Counted from the stretch's first letter, positions 1-9,217 are shown. The stretch is DNA of 64,000 nt from Marmoricola endophyticus (GCF_014644415.1 NZ_BMKQ01000001.1:3237217-3301216); one strand, 5' to 3'. The notes: generated by a model not told the origin, from the sequence alone. A program made the numbers and translations.

Positions 1-265
1 CCCCGGCCTCGGCAGCTGCGGCGATGAAGGTGCGGTGCTCGTCGCGCCGGGTCGGGGACTCGGCCCCCGAGACCATCAGCAGCACGTCGGTGCCGCGCAG
101 CGCGGCGACCGCAGTCTCGCGGTCGCCGTACGTCGTGACACGCGACTCGGGGCCCGCGGGCGCTCGTGAGGCGTCACGAACGACCAGCCGGTCGACCTGT
201 CCGGGCAGCCGGTCGAGGACGAGGCGGCCGAGGTGGCCCGTGCTGCCGGTGAGGGTGAGCGTCAT
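1..265 (-). CDS. NAD(P)-binding NmrA/SDR-like protein (3' part cut by window edge)
   Basis: The minus strand reads from an ATG at 265 into a Rossmann start, M-T-L-T-L-T-G-S-T-G-H-L-G-R, the GxxGxxG dinucleotide-binding loop of atypical short-chain dehydrogenases of the NmrA/QorB type. About 88 residues are present and the frame runs off the left edge. A segment A-A-L-R-G-T-D-V-L-L-M-V-S-G follows the pattern of this family around the fourth beta strand. The family includes NAD(P)H:quinone reductases and redox-sensing regulators; which one this is cannot be decided without the missing C-terminal half. Confidence 0.8.
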   Translation of the reverse strand, partial: MTLTLTGSTGHLGRLVLDRLPGQVDRLVVRDASRAPAGPESRVTTYGDRETAVAALRGTDVLLMVSGAESPTRRDEHRTFIAAAAEAG

Positions 266-299
266 GCTCGGCCAACCCCGGTGCCGGTGGCGGTGTTCC

Positions 300-455
300 T
301 CAGTTCAGCCGGAGCGTGTTCCGGTAGGACTCGCCGGGAAGGTGCTCGCTGCCTGCGTCGCCCTCGTGCAGCTCCGCATCGGGGTCCTCGAGGGGGGCCT
401 TGTCGACCTCCGGCTGCTCGGGCTGGTCCGGCTCGCGTGTCTGGTCGTCGCTCAT
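300..455 (-). CDS. small acidic hypothetical protein (51 aa)
   Basis: This short frame begins MSDDQTREPDQPEQ and ends YRNTLRLN. It is rich in Asp, Glu and Pro with no hydrophobic segment, so it is probably cytosolic and disordered. It lies 34 bases downstream of the cut NmrA-like gene's start on the same strand, and downstream of another acidic Pro-rich small protein (533-934). I recognise no family. Coding status rests on codon bias and on the shared composition of the two neighbours. Confidence 0.5.
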   Translation of the reverse strand: MSDDQTREPDQPEQPEVDKAPLEDPDAELHEGDAGSEHLPGESYRNTLRLN

Positions 456-532
456 GGATCCATCAACGCACACGCCACCGACACTTCGTCCAGCGAATAT
501 CTACCGGTGTCGGCAGTGCACGAATCTGCAGC

Positions 533-934
533 TCAACCCTCGTACGCCGCGGGACCACGGAAGGCCGGGTCCTCGGCGGGGTGCTCCTTGAGCACCGGCT
601 GGTCCGGCTGCACCTCCGGTCCGGCCGCGGGGTCCGACGACTGCTCGGGCACGGCGTCGGCCGGCGGCACCGGGTGGTGGGTCTCGTGGATCCCGTACGA
701 CACCGGCTCGCTCTCGCCGCGGGCGGGCCCGACGCGCTCGCTGCTGACGCCCATCCCACCCGCGAGCCCCTCGGCGGAGTCGGCGTTGGGGTCGGACTCG
801 CCGATCTCGGTGTCGCGCGAGTGGTCGGTGCCGGCACCGGCGGAGTCGTCGTCCTCCTGCTGTGGCGTCGGCCGCTCGCCCTCGGAGGCAGGGTCGGTCT
901 GCGGGTCGGAGGTGGTGTCCGGGTCCTGGCTCAT
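533..934 (-). CDS. acidic, proline-rich hypothetical protein (133 aa)
   Basis: Starts MSQDPDTTSDPQTDPASEGE and is dominated by Asp, Glu, Pro, Ser and Gly throughout, with no membrane segment or recognisable domain. A TAACGT hexamer (minus strand, 946 to 941) lies 6 bases before the ATG, which fits the leaderless promoters seen elsewhere in this window. The gene is divergent from hflX across 75 bases. It is probably an intrinsically disordered cytosolic protein; I do not recognise the family. Confidence 0.65.
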   Translation of the reverse strand: MSQDPDTTSDPQTDPASEGERPTPQQEDDDSAGAGTDHSRDTEIGESDPNADSAEGLAGGMGVSSERVGPARGESEPVSYGIHETHHPVPPADAVPEQSSDPAAGPEVQPDQPVLKEHPAEDPAFRGPAAYEG

Positions 935-994
935 GCTCCGACGTTACCCAGTCTCCGCCGGGACAACCCGGGTGCGCCCCCTGGCCCGCCGCCA

Positions 995-1000
995 TAGGCT
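995..1000 (+). promoter_or_regulatory. putative -10 hexamer of leaderless hflX promoter
   Basis: TAGGCT ends 9 bases before the hflX ATG at 1010. No Shine-Dalgarno match lies between, so the transcript probably begins at or near the start codon. Confidence 0.45.
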
Positions 1001-1009
1001 GGGAGCCAC

Positions 1010-2500
1010 ATGACGAACGCACCTGAGCCCTTCTCCCTCGATTCCGCGCTGGACCAGACCTCCAGCTGGGACCTCGATCCGGACGGCGGCATGGAGTCCG
1101 GGTACGCCGACGGCGGCGCCGACCTCACCACCGGCGAGCTCGACCTGGCCGAGCGCCACGAGCTGCGCCGCGCGGCGGGGCTGCGTACCGAGCTCGAGGA
1201 CATCACCGAGGTCGAGTACCGCCAGCTCCGCCTCGAGCGCGTCGTCCTCGTCGGGGTGTGGACCGAGGGCACGGCGGAGGACGCCGAGAACTCGATGGCC
1301 GAGCTGGCCCTGCTCGCCGAGACGGCCGGCTCGGAGGTGCTCGACGCGCTGTACCAGCGGCGCGACAAGCCCGACCCCGCGACGTACGTCGGCCGCGGCA
1401 AGGTCGAGGGCCTGCGCGAGATCGTCACCGCCACCGGCGCGGACACCGTCATCTGCGACGGGGAGCTCGCACCGGGGCAGCTGCGCAACCTCGAGGACAA
1501 GATCAAGGTGAAGGTGGTCGACCGGACCGCGCTGATCCTCGACATCTTCGCGCAGCACGCGAAGACCAAGGAGGGCAAGGCGCAGGTCGAGCTGGCCCAG
1601 CTGAACTACATGAAGCAGCGGCTGCGCGGCTGGGGTGGCAACCTGTCGCGCCAGGCCGGTGGTCGGGTGGCCGGTGGCGCCGGGATCGGCTCGCGTGGTC
1701 CGGGTGAGACCAAGATCGAGAACGACCGCCGCCGGATCAACACCAAGATCGCCAAGCTGCGTCGCGACCTCAAGCACCTCGAGTCGACGCGGTCGACCCA
1801 GCGCTCCGAGCGTCGCCGGCACGCCGTCCCCAGCGTCGCCATCGCCGGCTACACCAACGCCGGCAAGTCCTCGCTGCTCAACCGGATGACCGATGCCGGG
1901 GTGCTGGTCGAGGACGCGCTGTTCGCCACGCTCGACCCGACGACGCGTCGTACGACGTCCGCCGACGGCCGGGTCTACACGATGACCGACACCGTCGGGT
2001 TCGTCCGCCACCTGCCGCACCAGCTGGTGGAGGCGTTCCGCTCCACGCTGGAGGAGGTCGCCGACTCCGACCTGGTCGTGCACGTCGTCGACGGCTCGCA
2101 CCCCGACCCCGAGGGACAGCTGGCGTCGGTGCGCGAGGTCTTCGCCGAGATCGGCGCGCAGGACGTCCCCGAGCTGGTCGTGGTCAACAAGACCGACGTC
2201 GCCGACCCGCTGGTGGTCGCGCGGGTCCTCGCCGCCGAGCCGCACGCGCTCGCCGTCTCGGCCCACACCGGTGCCGGGATCGCCGAGGCGCTCGCGGCGG
2301 TCGAGGCCGACCTGCCGCACCCGGCGGTCGAGGTGCACGCACTGCTGCCGTACTCGCGGGGCGACCTGCTGAACCAGATCCACGAGCGCGGCGAGGTGCT
2401 CTCGGTGGAGCACACGGCCGAGGGGAGCCTCGTCGAGGCACGCGTGAACGAGGACCTCGCCGGGGCTCTCGCCGAGTACGCCGTCCCTGCGCCTGCCTGA
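1010..2500 (+). CDS. hflX: ribosome-splitting GTPase HflX
   Basis: The 496-residue protein has the full HflX layout: an N-terminal nucleotide-binding-like domain with the glycine-rich stretch G-G-R-V-A-G-G-A-G-I-G-S-R-G-P-G-E-T, a helical linker, and a TRAFAC-class G domain with G1 GYTNAGKSS near residue 281, G3 DTVGF near 327 and G4 NKTD near 393. HflX binds the 50S subunit and splits stalled or hibernating 70S ribosomes using GTP, notably after heat or antibiotic stress. The ATG start is supported by the adjacent -10 hexamer. The next gene begins 4 bases after the stop, so the two may be co-transcribed. Confidence 0.96.
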   Translation: MTNAPEPFSLDSALDQTSSWDLDPDGGMESGYADGGADLTTGELDLAERHELRRAAGLRTELEDITEVEYRQLRLERVVLVGVWTEGTAEDAENSMAELALLAETAGSEVLDALYQRRDKPDPATYVGRGKVEGLREIVTATGADTVICDGELAPGQLRNLEDKIKVKVVDRTALILDIFAQHAKTKEGKAQVELAQLNYMKQRLRGWGGNLSRQAGGRVAGGAGIGSRGPGETKIENDRRRINTKIAKLRRDLKHLESTRSTQRSERRRHAVPSVAIAGYTNAGKSSLLNRMTDAGVLVEDALFATLDPTTRRTTSADGRVYTMTDTVGFVRHLPHQLVEAFRSTLEEVADSDLVVHVVDGSHPDPEGQLASVREVFAEIGAQDVPELVVVNKTDVADPLVVARVLAAEPHALAVSAHTGAGIAEALAAVEADLPHPAVEVHALLPYSRGDLLNQIHERGEVLSVEHTAEGSLVEARVNEDLAGALAEYAVPAPA

Positions 2501-2503
2501 CCC

Positions 2504-3025
2504 GTGGGCACCGGGAGGGCGAAGGTCTTCGTCGAGGCGACCGCGGGAGCGTCGTCCCGCAACGACGTCCTCGTCGGCTACCTGGACTACTTCCGGGCGA
2601 GCATCGCTGACCGGCTGGTCTCGCTCGGCGAGGACGTTGTGCGCAGGTCGGGAGTGCCGTCGGGGTGGACGCCGGTCGAGCTCGCGGTGCACCTGACGAA
2701 CGTCGAGCGGCGCTGGCTGGTCTGGGGCTTCCTGGGCGAGGACGTCGCGGATCCGTGGGCCGACCACCGCGACGAGCGGTGGTACGTCCCGGCCGAGCGG
2801 ACGCTCGTCGACGTGCTCGAGGAGCTGGAGCGCCAGGGCGCCCGGACGCGGGAGATCGTCCGCGGGCAGGCGCTGGACACCGTCGGCCGGCCCGGCCCGC
2901 GCTGGGACGGAGCCGACCCGCCGACGCTGGAGCGGGTCGTCCTGCACCTGGTCCAGGAGTACGCCCGCCACCTGGGTCACCTCGACGTCGTCACCGAGCT
3001 GGCGGGCGGATCCACAGGCGAGTGA
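2504..3025 (+). CDS. DinB/DUF664-type putative thiol-dependent enzyme
   Basis: A 173-residue all-helical protein with GTG start. The segments V-E-L-A-V-H-L-T-N-V-E-R and Y-A-R-H-L-G-H-L-D place three His residues as in the DinB four-helix bundle, where they bind a divalent metal. In actinobacteria this superfamily (DUF664, DUF1706 and relatives) contains mycothiol- or bacillithiol-dependent transferases and isomerases. The substrate cannot be read from the sequence. It follows hflX by 3 bases, with no functional link known to me. Confidence 0.75.
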   Translation: MGTGRAKVFVEATAGASSRNDVLVGYLDYFRASIADRLVSLGEDVVRRSGVPSGWTPVELAVHLTNVERRWLVWGFLGEDVADPWADHRDERWYVPAERTLVDVLEELERQGARTREIVRGQALDTVGRPGPRWDGADPPTLERVVLHLVQEYARHLGHLDVVTELAGGSTGE

Positions 3026-3056
3026 GCCAGGTCCGCGCCGGGGTCCGCGGCGCCCG

Positions 3057-3062
3057 TAGGGT
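3057..3062 (+). promoter_or_regulatory. putative -10 hexamer of the DinG-type helicase gene
   Basis: TAGGGT ends 6 bases before the GTG at 3069, consistent with a leaderless transcript. Confidence 0.4.
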
Positions 3063-3068
3063 GCTCGG

Positions 3069-5045
3069 GTGCCTGCGAAGACCGTCTCCGTCACCGAGGT
3101 GCTCGCCGCCGCCGTGGCCGGCCTCGGTGGCCAGGAACGGCCGGGTCAGGTGGCGATGGCCGCGGCGGTCGAGCAGGCGCTGAGCACCCGGGAGCACCTC
3201 CTCGTCCAGGCGGGGACCGGGACCGGGAAGTCGCTGGGCTACCTCGTTCCCGCCCTGCTCAGCAAGGACCGCGTGGTCGTCGCGACCGCGACGCTGGCGT
3301 TGCAGCACCAGCTGGTCGAGCGCGACATCCCCGCGCTGCTCGACGCCACCGAGCAGACCCTGGGGGAGCGGCCGTCGTACGCCGTGCTCAAGGGACGCTC
3401 CAACTACGCCTGCCTGCACCGGGTCCGCGAGGGGGTGCCCGACGACCAGGGTGCGCTGCTCGGGGCCGAGCAGCTGCCGTCGGGCTCGCTCGGCGCCGAG
3501 GTGCTGGCCCTGCGGGAGTGGGTCGAGGAGGAGGCGACCGGGGACGGGACCGGCGAGCGCGACCATGCGCCGCGGCACGGGGACCGGGCGTGGCGCCAGG
3601 TCTCGGTCAGCCACCGGGAGTGCCTGGGGGCCTCGAAGTGCCCGTTCGGCACGGAGTGCTTCGCCGAGGCGGCGAAGGAGCGCGCGTACGCTGCCCAGCT
3701 GGTCGTCACCAACCACTCGCTGCTGGCGATCGACGCCGTCGAGGGCATCCCGATGATCCCGGAGTACGACGCGGTGGTCGTCGACGAGGCCCACGAGCTC
3801 GTCGCCCGGGTCACCCAGGCGGCGACCGACGAGCTCTCGGTGCCGGAGATCGAGCGGGCGTCGCGGCGCGCGGGGCGACACGTCGAGGGGGACGAGGCCG
3901 AGGACCTGGCCGACGCCGGTGAGGTGCTGCGCGAGGCGATCGACGAGACGCCTCCCGGCAGGGTCGACCGGCTGCCCCCGCAGCTCGGCGATGCTCTGGT
4001 CCTGGTCCGCGACGCCGCGCGGGCGCTCGCGTCCGCGATGCCGCGGGACACCGGCGAGGACGCCGGCGCCGCTCAGGCGAAGGGCTGGGCGCAGGAGCTG
4101 TTCGCGACCGCGGAGCGGATGGCGGCCGGTGCCGACGCCGACGTGCTCTGGGTCGCCGAGCGCGACCGCAACCGCGGCGGCAACCACCTCTGCGTCGCGC
4201 CGCTGCAGGTCTGGGGGCCGATGCGCGACAAGCTCCTGTACGACAAGACGGTCGTGATGACCTCGGCGACCCTCAAGCTCGGGGGCGACTTCGACTCGGT
4301 GGCCTCCTCGGTGGGGCTGCGGGTCGACGAGCGGTCCTCCGACGACGCGCCCATCGAGCGGGACGCCAGCCACTTGCCGTGGCGCGGCCTCGACGTGGGA
4401 TCGCCCTTCGACTACGCCAAGCAGGGGATCCTCTACGTCGCCAAGCACCTCCCGCCTCCCGGCCGGGACGGGCTCGGCGCCGCGCAGCTCGACGAGATCG
4501 CGGAGCTGGTCGACGCCGCGGACGGCCGGACCCTGGGCCTGTTCTCCTCCCGCCGGGCTGCGGAGGCCGCCGCGGAAGGGGTACGCGAGCGGCTGCCGCA
4601 TCTCACCACCCTGGCCCAGGGGGAGGCGCAGCTGGCCGAGCTGTCGGCGCTGTTCGTCGAGGACCCGCACACCTGCCTGTTCGGCACGCTCTCGCTGTGG
4701 CAGGGGCTCGACGTCCCCGGGGACACCTGCCAGCTGGTGCTCATCGACCGGATCCCGTTCCCGCGCCCGGACGACCCGCTGATGTCGGCCCGGCAGCGGG
4801 CCGTGGAGCAGGCCGGCGGCAACGGGTTCATGACGGTGGCGGCCAACCACGCCGCGCTCCTCCTCGCCCAGGGTGCCGGACGCCTGATCCGTACGACGTC
4901 CGACCGCGGCGTCGTCGCGGTCCTCGACCCCCGGCTGGTCACCGCGAGGTACGGCGCCTACCTGCGCGCCAGCCTGCCGCCGATGTGGACGACCACCGAT
5001 CCGGCCGTCGTCCGCCAGGCGCTGGGGCGGCTGGCGGCGGGCTGA
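3069..5045 (+). CDS. DinG/XPD-family ATP-dependent DNA helicase
   Basis: A 658-residue superfamily 2 helicase. Walker A AGTGTGKS is near residue 48 and the DEAH box (VVDEAHEL) near 239. Between them four cysteines (about 115, 185, 191, 197, in N-Y-A-C-L and C-L-G-A-S-K-C-P-F-G-T-E-C) have the arrangement that holds the 4Fe-4S cluster of XPD/DinG helicases. The C-terminal motor half contains G-T-L-S-L-W-Q-G-L-D-V-P-G. Such enzymes unwind 5'-to-3' and resolve R-loops and replication obstacles. No SOS box is visible upstream, so unlike E. coli dinG it may not be damage-induced. Confidence 0.92.
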   Translation: MPAKTVSVTEVLAAAVAGLGGQERPGQVAMAAAVEQALSTREHLLVQAGTGTGKSLGYLVPALLSKDRVVVATATLALQHQLVERDIPALLDATEQTLGERPSYAVLKGRSNYACLHRVREGVPDDQGALLGAEQLPSGSLGAEVLALREWVEEEATGDGTGERDHAPRHGDRAWRQVSVSHRECLGASKCPFGTECFAEAAKERAYAAQLVVTNHSLLAIDAVEGIPMIPEYDAVVVDEAHELVARVTQAATDELSVPEIERASRRAGRHVEGDEAEDLADAGEVLREAIDETPPGRVDRLPPQLGDALVLVRDAARALASAMPRDTGEDAGAAQAKGWAQELFATAERMAAGADADVLWVAERDRNRGGNHLCVAPLQVWGPMRDKLLYDKTVVMTSATLKLGGDFDSVASSVGLRVDERSSDDAPIERDASHLPWRGLDVGSPFDYAKQGILYVAKHLPPPGRDGLGAAQLDEIAELVDAADGRTLGLFSSRRAAEAAAEGVRERLPHLTTLAQGEAQLAELSALFVEDPHTCLFGTLSLWQGLDVPGDTCQLVLIDRIPFPRPDDPLMSARQRAVEQAGGNGFMTVAANHAALLLAQGAGRLIRTTSDRGVVAVLDPRLVTARYGAYLRASLPPMWTTTDPAVVRQALGRLAAG

Positions 5046-5049
5046 GTGG

Positions 5050-5559
5050 TCAGTCGCCGTTCTTCTTCACGCACGGCGTGCTGCCTACGAGGTACATGAC
5101 ACCGTCAGGAGAGGTCTGGAACAGGATCCCGTAGTTCTGGTGTCCGAAGCTCCGGTCCCCCGACGGGTAGCCGTCCCGCTCGGTCCACCCGCGCTCGGTC
5201 AGGGCGTTCGCGACGCGTTGCGCGTACTCCTCGGCCTGTGCACGGTCGACGAGGGCGATCCCGCCGACGCGGTAGGAGTAGTTGGCGCTGTACGGGCTGC
5301 CCGGCGGAGCGTCCGAGTAGTCGGCACACACGCGGACCGACGGGTACTCCACCGCGCCGGACTGCGGTTGCAGACGGGCTCCTGGGCCGAAGGTCTCCTC
5401 GGCGACCGTGTGCAGCATCGTGTCCAGGCGTCGTTGCGCTGTCGCCAGGCTGACGTCGCTCTCGGGAGGGACGACCCTCTCCTCCGGGTGCAGAGTGCAG
5501 CTCGAGAGGCCGAGCACGACCACCAGGGCACAGGCCACGCGTCGGCCGATCATCGTCAT
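5050..5559 (-). CDS. putative secreted lipoprotein, unknown function
   Basis: The 169-residue product starts with a basic n-region and hydrophobic core ending in a lipobox, L-S-S-C at residues 18-21, so it should be lipid-anchored outside the membrane. The mature part has no family I recognise; it ends with S-T-P-C-V-K-K-N-G-D. Its start is 4 bases downstream of the stop of the DUF1023 hydrolase on the same strand, which makes the pair a likely operon. Its stop nearly abuts the convergent helicase gene. Confidence 0.8.
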   Translation of the reverse strand: MTMIGRRVACALVVVLGLSSCTLHPEERVVPPESDVSLATAQRRLDTMLHTVAEETFGPGARLQPQSGAVEYPSVRVCADYSDAPPGSPYSANYSYRVGGIALVDRAQAEEYAQRVANALTERGWTERDGYPSGDRSFGHQNYGILFQTSPDGVMYLVGSTPCVKKNGD

Positions 5560-5563
5560 CCGG

Positions 5564-7327
5564 TCACGACCCCGGTGCGAAGGTCACGTCGGCCGGGTCA
5601 CCGAGCCGCTGATCGTCGGTCGGCGGCGGGACGTCCGGGCCCCGCCCGGCGATGACCAGCCCCATCGACCGCAAGGCGGCGGTGTCGTCCTTCCAGTAGC
5701 CGTCGTGAGTGGTGCCTGGGCTCGCCCCGAACACGGTGGCCCCGAAGGTCGCTCGGGTGGGGTCGACGCCGAGGTGGGTGTCGTTCGCCCACCGGATCGG
5801 GTCGGAGCGAGACCGGGTGGCGTAGACGTGGCCACGCGAGGGCCCGCTGAGGTGCAGGTCGTCGACGGTCGTGCCGTCGTCGCCGAGCCAGCCGTGGCCG
5901 ACGCCCGCTCCGGCGGCCGCGACCATGAGGACGTCGTCGACCTCGAGCCGGTGGCCGTGCGAGGCGGCCTGCCCGATCACGGTGGCGGCGTAGCTGTGAC
6001 CGACGACGGTGACGTGCGAGCGACCGCCTGCAGCGTGGGTGGCCCGGAGACCGGAGGCGAATCCGTCCAGGAGTGGCGCCCCCTTCTCCGCCCACCCGAG
6101 ATGCGGTGCGTCGCCCAGGACGGTGGGCGGCGCGTCGTAACCCAGCCAGGTGACGTGCGCGAAGGTGCCCGACCCGGCGCCCGATCGGCTCGCGCTGCCG
6201 CCCATGACATCGGAGCGCTCGATGTCGCCGTCGATCGAGCCCAGACGAGCGGTCGTCCCCGGGACGAAGATGCTGGTGTGGGCAGCGGTGTCGGGATCAC
6301 CCTGCGAGACGATCGCGCGACCGCTTCCCGCGTACGGCTGGAAGCCGATCAGCAGGTAGCCGTGGTGCAGCCGCTGGTCGATCGACGCGGCGCCGGCCAG
6401 TCGTTGGTTCAGGTCGTCCCAGGCCGTCCAGGCGGGGTTCTCCGTCCGCACCTCGCCCGTGCCGTAGCCGAGGTAGGTCGTGCGGTACCGGCCAGGCTCT
6501 CCCTCGGGGAAGCGTTGCTGCAGCTCCGCGCGGAGGTCACGGATCTCCTGAGGCAGCACGATCCGGTTCGCGAGGTCCCGATCCAGGACCGGGATGCCGT
6601 CGAGGTTGCCCCAGTGCCGGGGGTCGGCCCGAACGAGCGCGTCACGCTGGGCCGTGGTGAGCCCCGTCCACCAGCGGTGCACGGCACCGGGACTGGCGGT
6701 GGGGTCGGGGACCGGCGTCAACGCGCCGTCGGGACCGACGAGCAGGGCGGCGGTGAGAGTGCTGAGCGCGCCGGCGAGACCACCGCCACCACCCGTGCCG
6801 GGGTGGATCTTGCGGACGAGCGCACAGCTGGGCAGCCCGGCGAGGCGGGGGACCAGGCGGTCGGTGAGAGCGTTCATCTCTCCGGCGATGCGCCGCTCGA
6901 CCCGCTTCAGCTCACTCGTGGCCTCGTGCGCCTGCCCGCTCAGGACGTCGGCCCGGCGCTGTGCATCGCCTGCGGGACCGGTCAGGTCGATGCCCGGGGT
7001 CATCAGGTGGGCGGGCAGCGCACGGTGCTGGGCACCCAGCGCCGCGAGCTCGTCCTCGGTGCGACGCACCGCGACAGCGAGGTCACCCAGCAAGGACGCG
7101 GCGGTGCCGCACGCCTGCCCGGTGCCGGCGAGGGCTGCGGCGGTGCCCCGAGCGGCGGCGGCGAACACGTCGCTCCGGGGTCCGCTCCAGGACTGTGCGC
7201 AGCGGTCGAGTGCACGCTGCGAGCGCTGGTGCCCGGAGGAGAGACTCGCCTCTGCGCGCCCTACTCCGGCCTGACCGCGAGCGACCGCGGCCGCATCCTC
7301 GTCGAGCTCGATCGCTCCAGCCGCCAT
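5564..7327 (-). CDS. WXG-like helical domain fused to DUF1023 alpha/beta hydrolase
   Basis: This 587-residue protein has two parts. Residues 1-110 or so are helical and contain S-W-S-G-P-R-S-D-V-F (W47-S-G49), the turn typical of WXG100/ESX-like helical hairpins. The C-terminal half is an alpha/beta hydrolase of the DUF1023 type, with nucleophile elbow G-H-S-Y-A near residue 445 and upstream text L-G-Y-D-A-P-P. No signal peptide is visible. DUF1023 hydrolases occur in actinobacteria next to or fused with WXG-type domains, suggesting export by a type VII-like route, but no secretion ATPase is in the window. A lipoprotein gene follows 4 bases later. Confidence 0.8.
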   Translation of the reverse strand: MAAGAIELDEDAAAVARGQAGVGRAEASLSSGHQRSQRALDRCAQSWSGPRSDVFAAAARGTAAALAGTGQACGTAASLLGDLAVAVRRTEDELAALGAQHRALPAHLMTPGIDLTGPAGDAQRRADVLSGQAHEATSELKRVERRIAGEMNALTDRLVPRLAGLPSCALVRKIHPGTGGGGGLAGALSTLTAALLVGPDGALTPVPDPTASPGAVHRWWTGLTTAQRDALVRADPRHWGNLDGIPVLDRDLANRIVLPQEIRDLRAELQQRFPEGEPGRYRTTYLGYGTGEVRTENPAWTAWDDLNQRLAGAASIDQRLHHGYLLIGFQPYAGSGRAIVSQGDPDTAAHTSIFVPGTTARLGSIDGDIERSDVMGGSASRSGAGSGTFAHVTWLGYDAPPTVLGDAPHLGWAEKGAPLLDGFASGLRATHAAGGRSHVTVVGHSYAATVIGQAASHGHRLEVDDVLMVAAAGAGVGHGWLGDDGTTVDDLHLSGPSRGHVYATRSRSDPIRWANDTHLGVDPTRATFGATVFGASPGTTHDGYWKDDTAALRSMGLVIAGRGPDVPPPTDDQRLGDPADVTFAPGS

Positions 7328-7441
7328 CTGTCCCTCCCGAGACCAGCACCGTCGTGGCGGTCGCCGGAGGGCGGATCGGCGACCTGGTGCTCCGCACTGT
7401 GCCGCACCACGGACGGGATGAGAAGCCGTCGGGCCGGCGTC

Positions 7442-7450
7442 TGTGGAGAA
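7442..7450 (-). promoter_or_regulatory. DnaA-box match downstream of lexA
   Basis: The minus strand reads TTCTCCACA, one of the two versions of the actinobacterial DnaA box TT(G/C)TCCACA. It sits between the DUF1023 hydrolase and the end of lexA. A single site proves nothing, but others lie near nrdR (11211, 11894). Confidence 0.3.
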
Positions 7451-7455
7451 CCGGG

Positions 7456-8217
7456 TCAGACCTTGCGCAGCACCGTCGTGACGACACCGAGGATGCTGGC
7501 GTACGTGCCGTCGATCGGGTCGTACGCGGCGTTGTGCGGCATCAGCCAGGTGGCGCCGTTGGTCCGCTGCAGGGTCTTGACCGTGGCCTCACCGTCGAGC
7601 AGCGCGGCCACGATCTGGCCGTTGTCGGCGGTCTGCGTCCTGCGTACGACGACGTAGTCGCCGTTGCAGATGGCGGCGTCGACCATCGAGTCGCCGGAGA
7701 CCTCGAGGAGGAACAGCTCACCCTCGCCGACCAGGCTCTTGGGCAGCGGGAAGATCTCCTGGACCTGCTCCTCGGCGAGGATCGGACCGCCGGCCGCGAT
7801 CCGGCCGAGCAGCGGCACGTTGGTGGCCGCAGGCACCGCGTCACCCACGCCGGTGGTGTCGACGCCGTCGTCGTCGGCTCCGGACAGCGCCCGACGGGCG
7901 GCCATCAGCTCGGGGATGAACACCTCGAGAGCGCGGGGTCGGTTCGGGTCACGGCGGATGAAGCCCTTCGACTCCAGCTCGCGCAGCTGGTAGGCGACCG
8001 AGGACGAGGAGGCGAGCCCGACCTTCTCCCCGATCTCGCGGATGCTCGGTGGGTAGCCGCGCTTCTCGATGCTCTCCTTGAGGAAGCCCAGCACCTTCTG
8101 CTGGCGCGCCGTCAGCCCGCTGCTGTCCGGAGGCGAGTCGGGCAGCTCGCGCACCTTGCCGTTGCCGGGCCGCTTCGCCGCGCCCGTCGTCGACGCACCG
8201 CCCTTGCGTGTCGCCAT
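7456..8217 (-). CDS. lexA: LexA, SOS repressor and autoprotease
   Basis: Residues about 35-100 form the winged helix domain (L-T-A-R-Q-Q-K-V-L, then [11 protein letters not shown]), and the C-terminal half is an S24 peptidase. The self-cleavage Ala-Gly lies in [11 protein letters not shown]; the catalytic Ser is in S-G-D-S-M-V and the Lys in A-T-V-K-T-L. I chose the ATG at 8217 (253 aa, M-A-T-R-K-G-G) over an in-frame start 75 bases upstream, because the extension would run through the promoter. A 14-bp SOS box overlaps that promoter, so lexA is autoregulated. Confidence 0.97.
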   Translation of the reverse strand: MATRKGGASTTGAAKRPGNGKVRELPDSPPDSSGLTARQQKVLGFLKESIEKRGYPPSIREIGEKVGLASSSSVAYQLRELESKGFIRRDPNRPRALEVFIPELMAARRALSGADDDGVDTTGVGDAVPAATNVPLLGRIAAGGPILAEEQVQEIFPLPKSLVGEGELFLLEVSGDSMVDAAICNGDYVVVRRTQTADNGQIVAALLDGEATVKTLQRTNGATWLMPHNAAYDPIDGTYASILGVVTTVLRKV

Positions 8218-8275
8218 GACGCTGCTCCTTCTGTGGTGTGCGGGGGCCCGGCGTGGTGTGCGAGCCGTTGGGAGG

Positions 8276-8316
8276 AACCTAGACCGCGCCACGGACAGTC
8301 TCCAAACATTTGTTCG
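8276..8316 (-). promoter_or_regulatory. lexA promoter with SOS box (LexA operator)
   Basis: On the minus strand CGAACAAATGTTTG (8316 to 8303) matches the actinobacterial SOS box CGAAC-N4-GTTYG, one base from a perfect palindrome. It overlaps a plausible -35 (TTGGAG, 8305 to 8300) that stands 18 bases from a -10 (TAGGTT, 8281 to 8276). LexA bound here would occlude RNA polymerase. Confidence 0.8.
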
Positions 8317-8378
8317 AACGGCGTGTCGGCAGCGATTGACCGGTGGCGCTGGGCGCCCGGCACCGGTTGGATCGGGGG

Positions 8379-9197
8379 ATGACGACCCTTACGCCCTCCG
8401 CCAGCAGCCCGCGATCCGCCGTCGTGACGGGCGGTGCGGGCGGCATCGGCCGCGCGATCGCGACCCGGCTGGTCGCGCGCGGGTACGCCGTCGTGGTCAG
8501 CGACATCGACGAGGCGGCGGCGCGGCGCACCGCGCAGGAGCTCGGGGCCGCAGCGGGCGTCGGGCACGACGTACGAGACCCCGAGGACCACCGCCGCGTG
8601 CTCGCGGCCGCGACCGCGCACGCCCCGCTCGGCGTGTGGGTGAACAACGCCGGGCTCGGGCACGACGGCACGCTCGCCTCGATCGACGAGGGTCACGTGC
8701 GCGCACTGGTGGAGGTCAACCTGCTCGGGGTCGCCTGGGGCTCACGGGTCGCCGTCGAGGCGTTCGGGTCCGGCGGTGGCGACCTGATCAACATCGCCTC
8801 GCTGTCGGCGCTCGGGCCGGTGCCGGGTCTCTCGGTGTACGCCGCAACGAAGGCCGCGGTCGTCTCGCTCACGACCTCGCTGGACACCGAGACACCAAGA
8901 TCGCTGCACGTGCACGCCCTGTGCCCGGACGGGGTCGACACGCCGCTGGTCGCAGGCATGGCGGCCGACGGCCAGGGGCGTGCGCTGGTCTCGTCCGGTG
9001 GCCGCCTGCTGACGACCGACGAGGTCGCCGACGCCGCGGTCGCGCTGATCGGCACCCGCAGGGTCGTACGCACGCTGCCGGCCTGGCGCGGCGTCATGAT
9101 GCGTGCAACCGACCTCGCACCGTCGGTCCTGATGCGCCTCGAGCCGCTGATGCGGCGTCAGGGGACACGCGCCGTCCGGCGTCACCAGCGCCCGTAG
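8379..9197 (+). CDS. short-chain dehydrogenase/reductase
   Basis: A classical SDR of about 272 residues. The cofactor loop is T-G-G-A-G-G-I-G close to the N-terminus, N-N-A-G follows, and the active site reads S-L-S...Y-A-A-T-K, with Ser, Tyr and Lys in the expected order. D-I-D after the second beta strand suggests NAD(H) rather than NADP(H). The substrate is unknown. I prefer the ATG at 8379; a GTG at 8343 is in frame but would add 12 residues. The gene lies between lexA and the SOS-boxed LysM gene, where many actinobacteria have nothing, so it looks like an insertion into that pair. Confidence 0.88.
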   Translation: MTTLTPSASSPRSAVVTGGAGGIGRAIATRLVARGYAVVVSDIDEAAARRTAQELGAAAGVGHDVRDPEDHRRVLAAATAHAPLGVWVNNAGLGHDGTLASIDEGHVRALVEVNLLGVAWGSRVAVEAFGSGGGDLINIASLSALGPVPGLSVYAATKAAVVSLTTSLDTETPRSLHVHALCPDGVDTPLVAGMAADGQGRALVSSGGRLLTTDEVADAAVALIGTRRVVRTLPAWRGVMMRATDLAPSVLMRLEPLMRRQGTRAVRRHQRP

Positions 9198-9217
9198 ACC
9201 TCGCTCGGACGGCCGAT

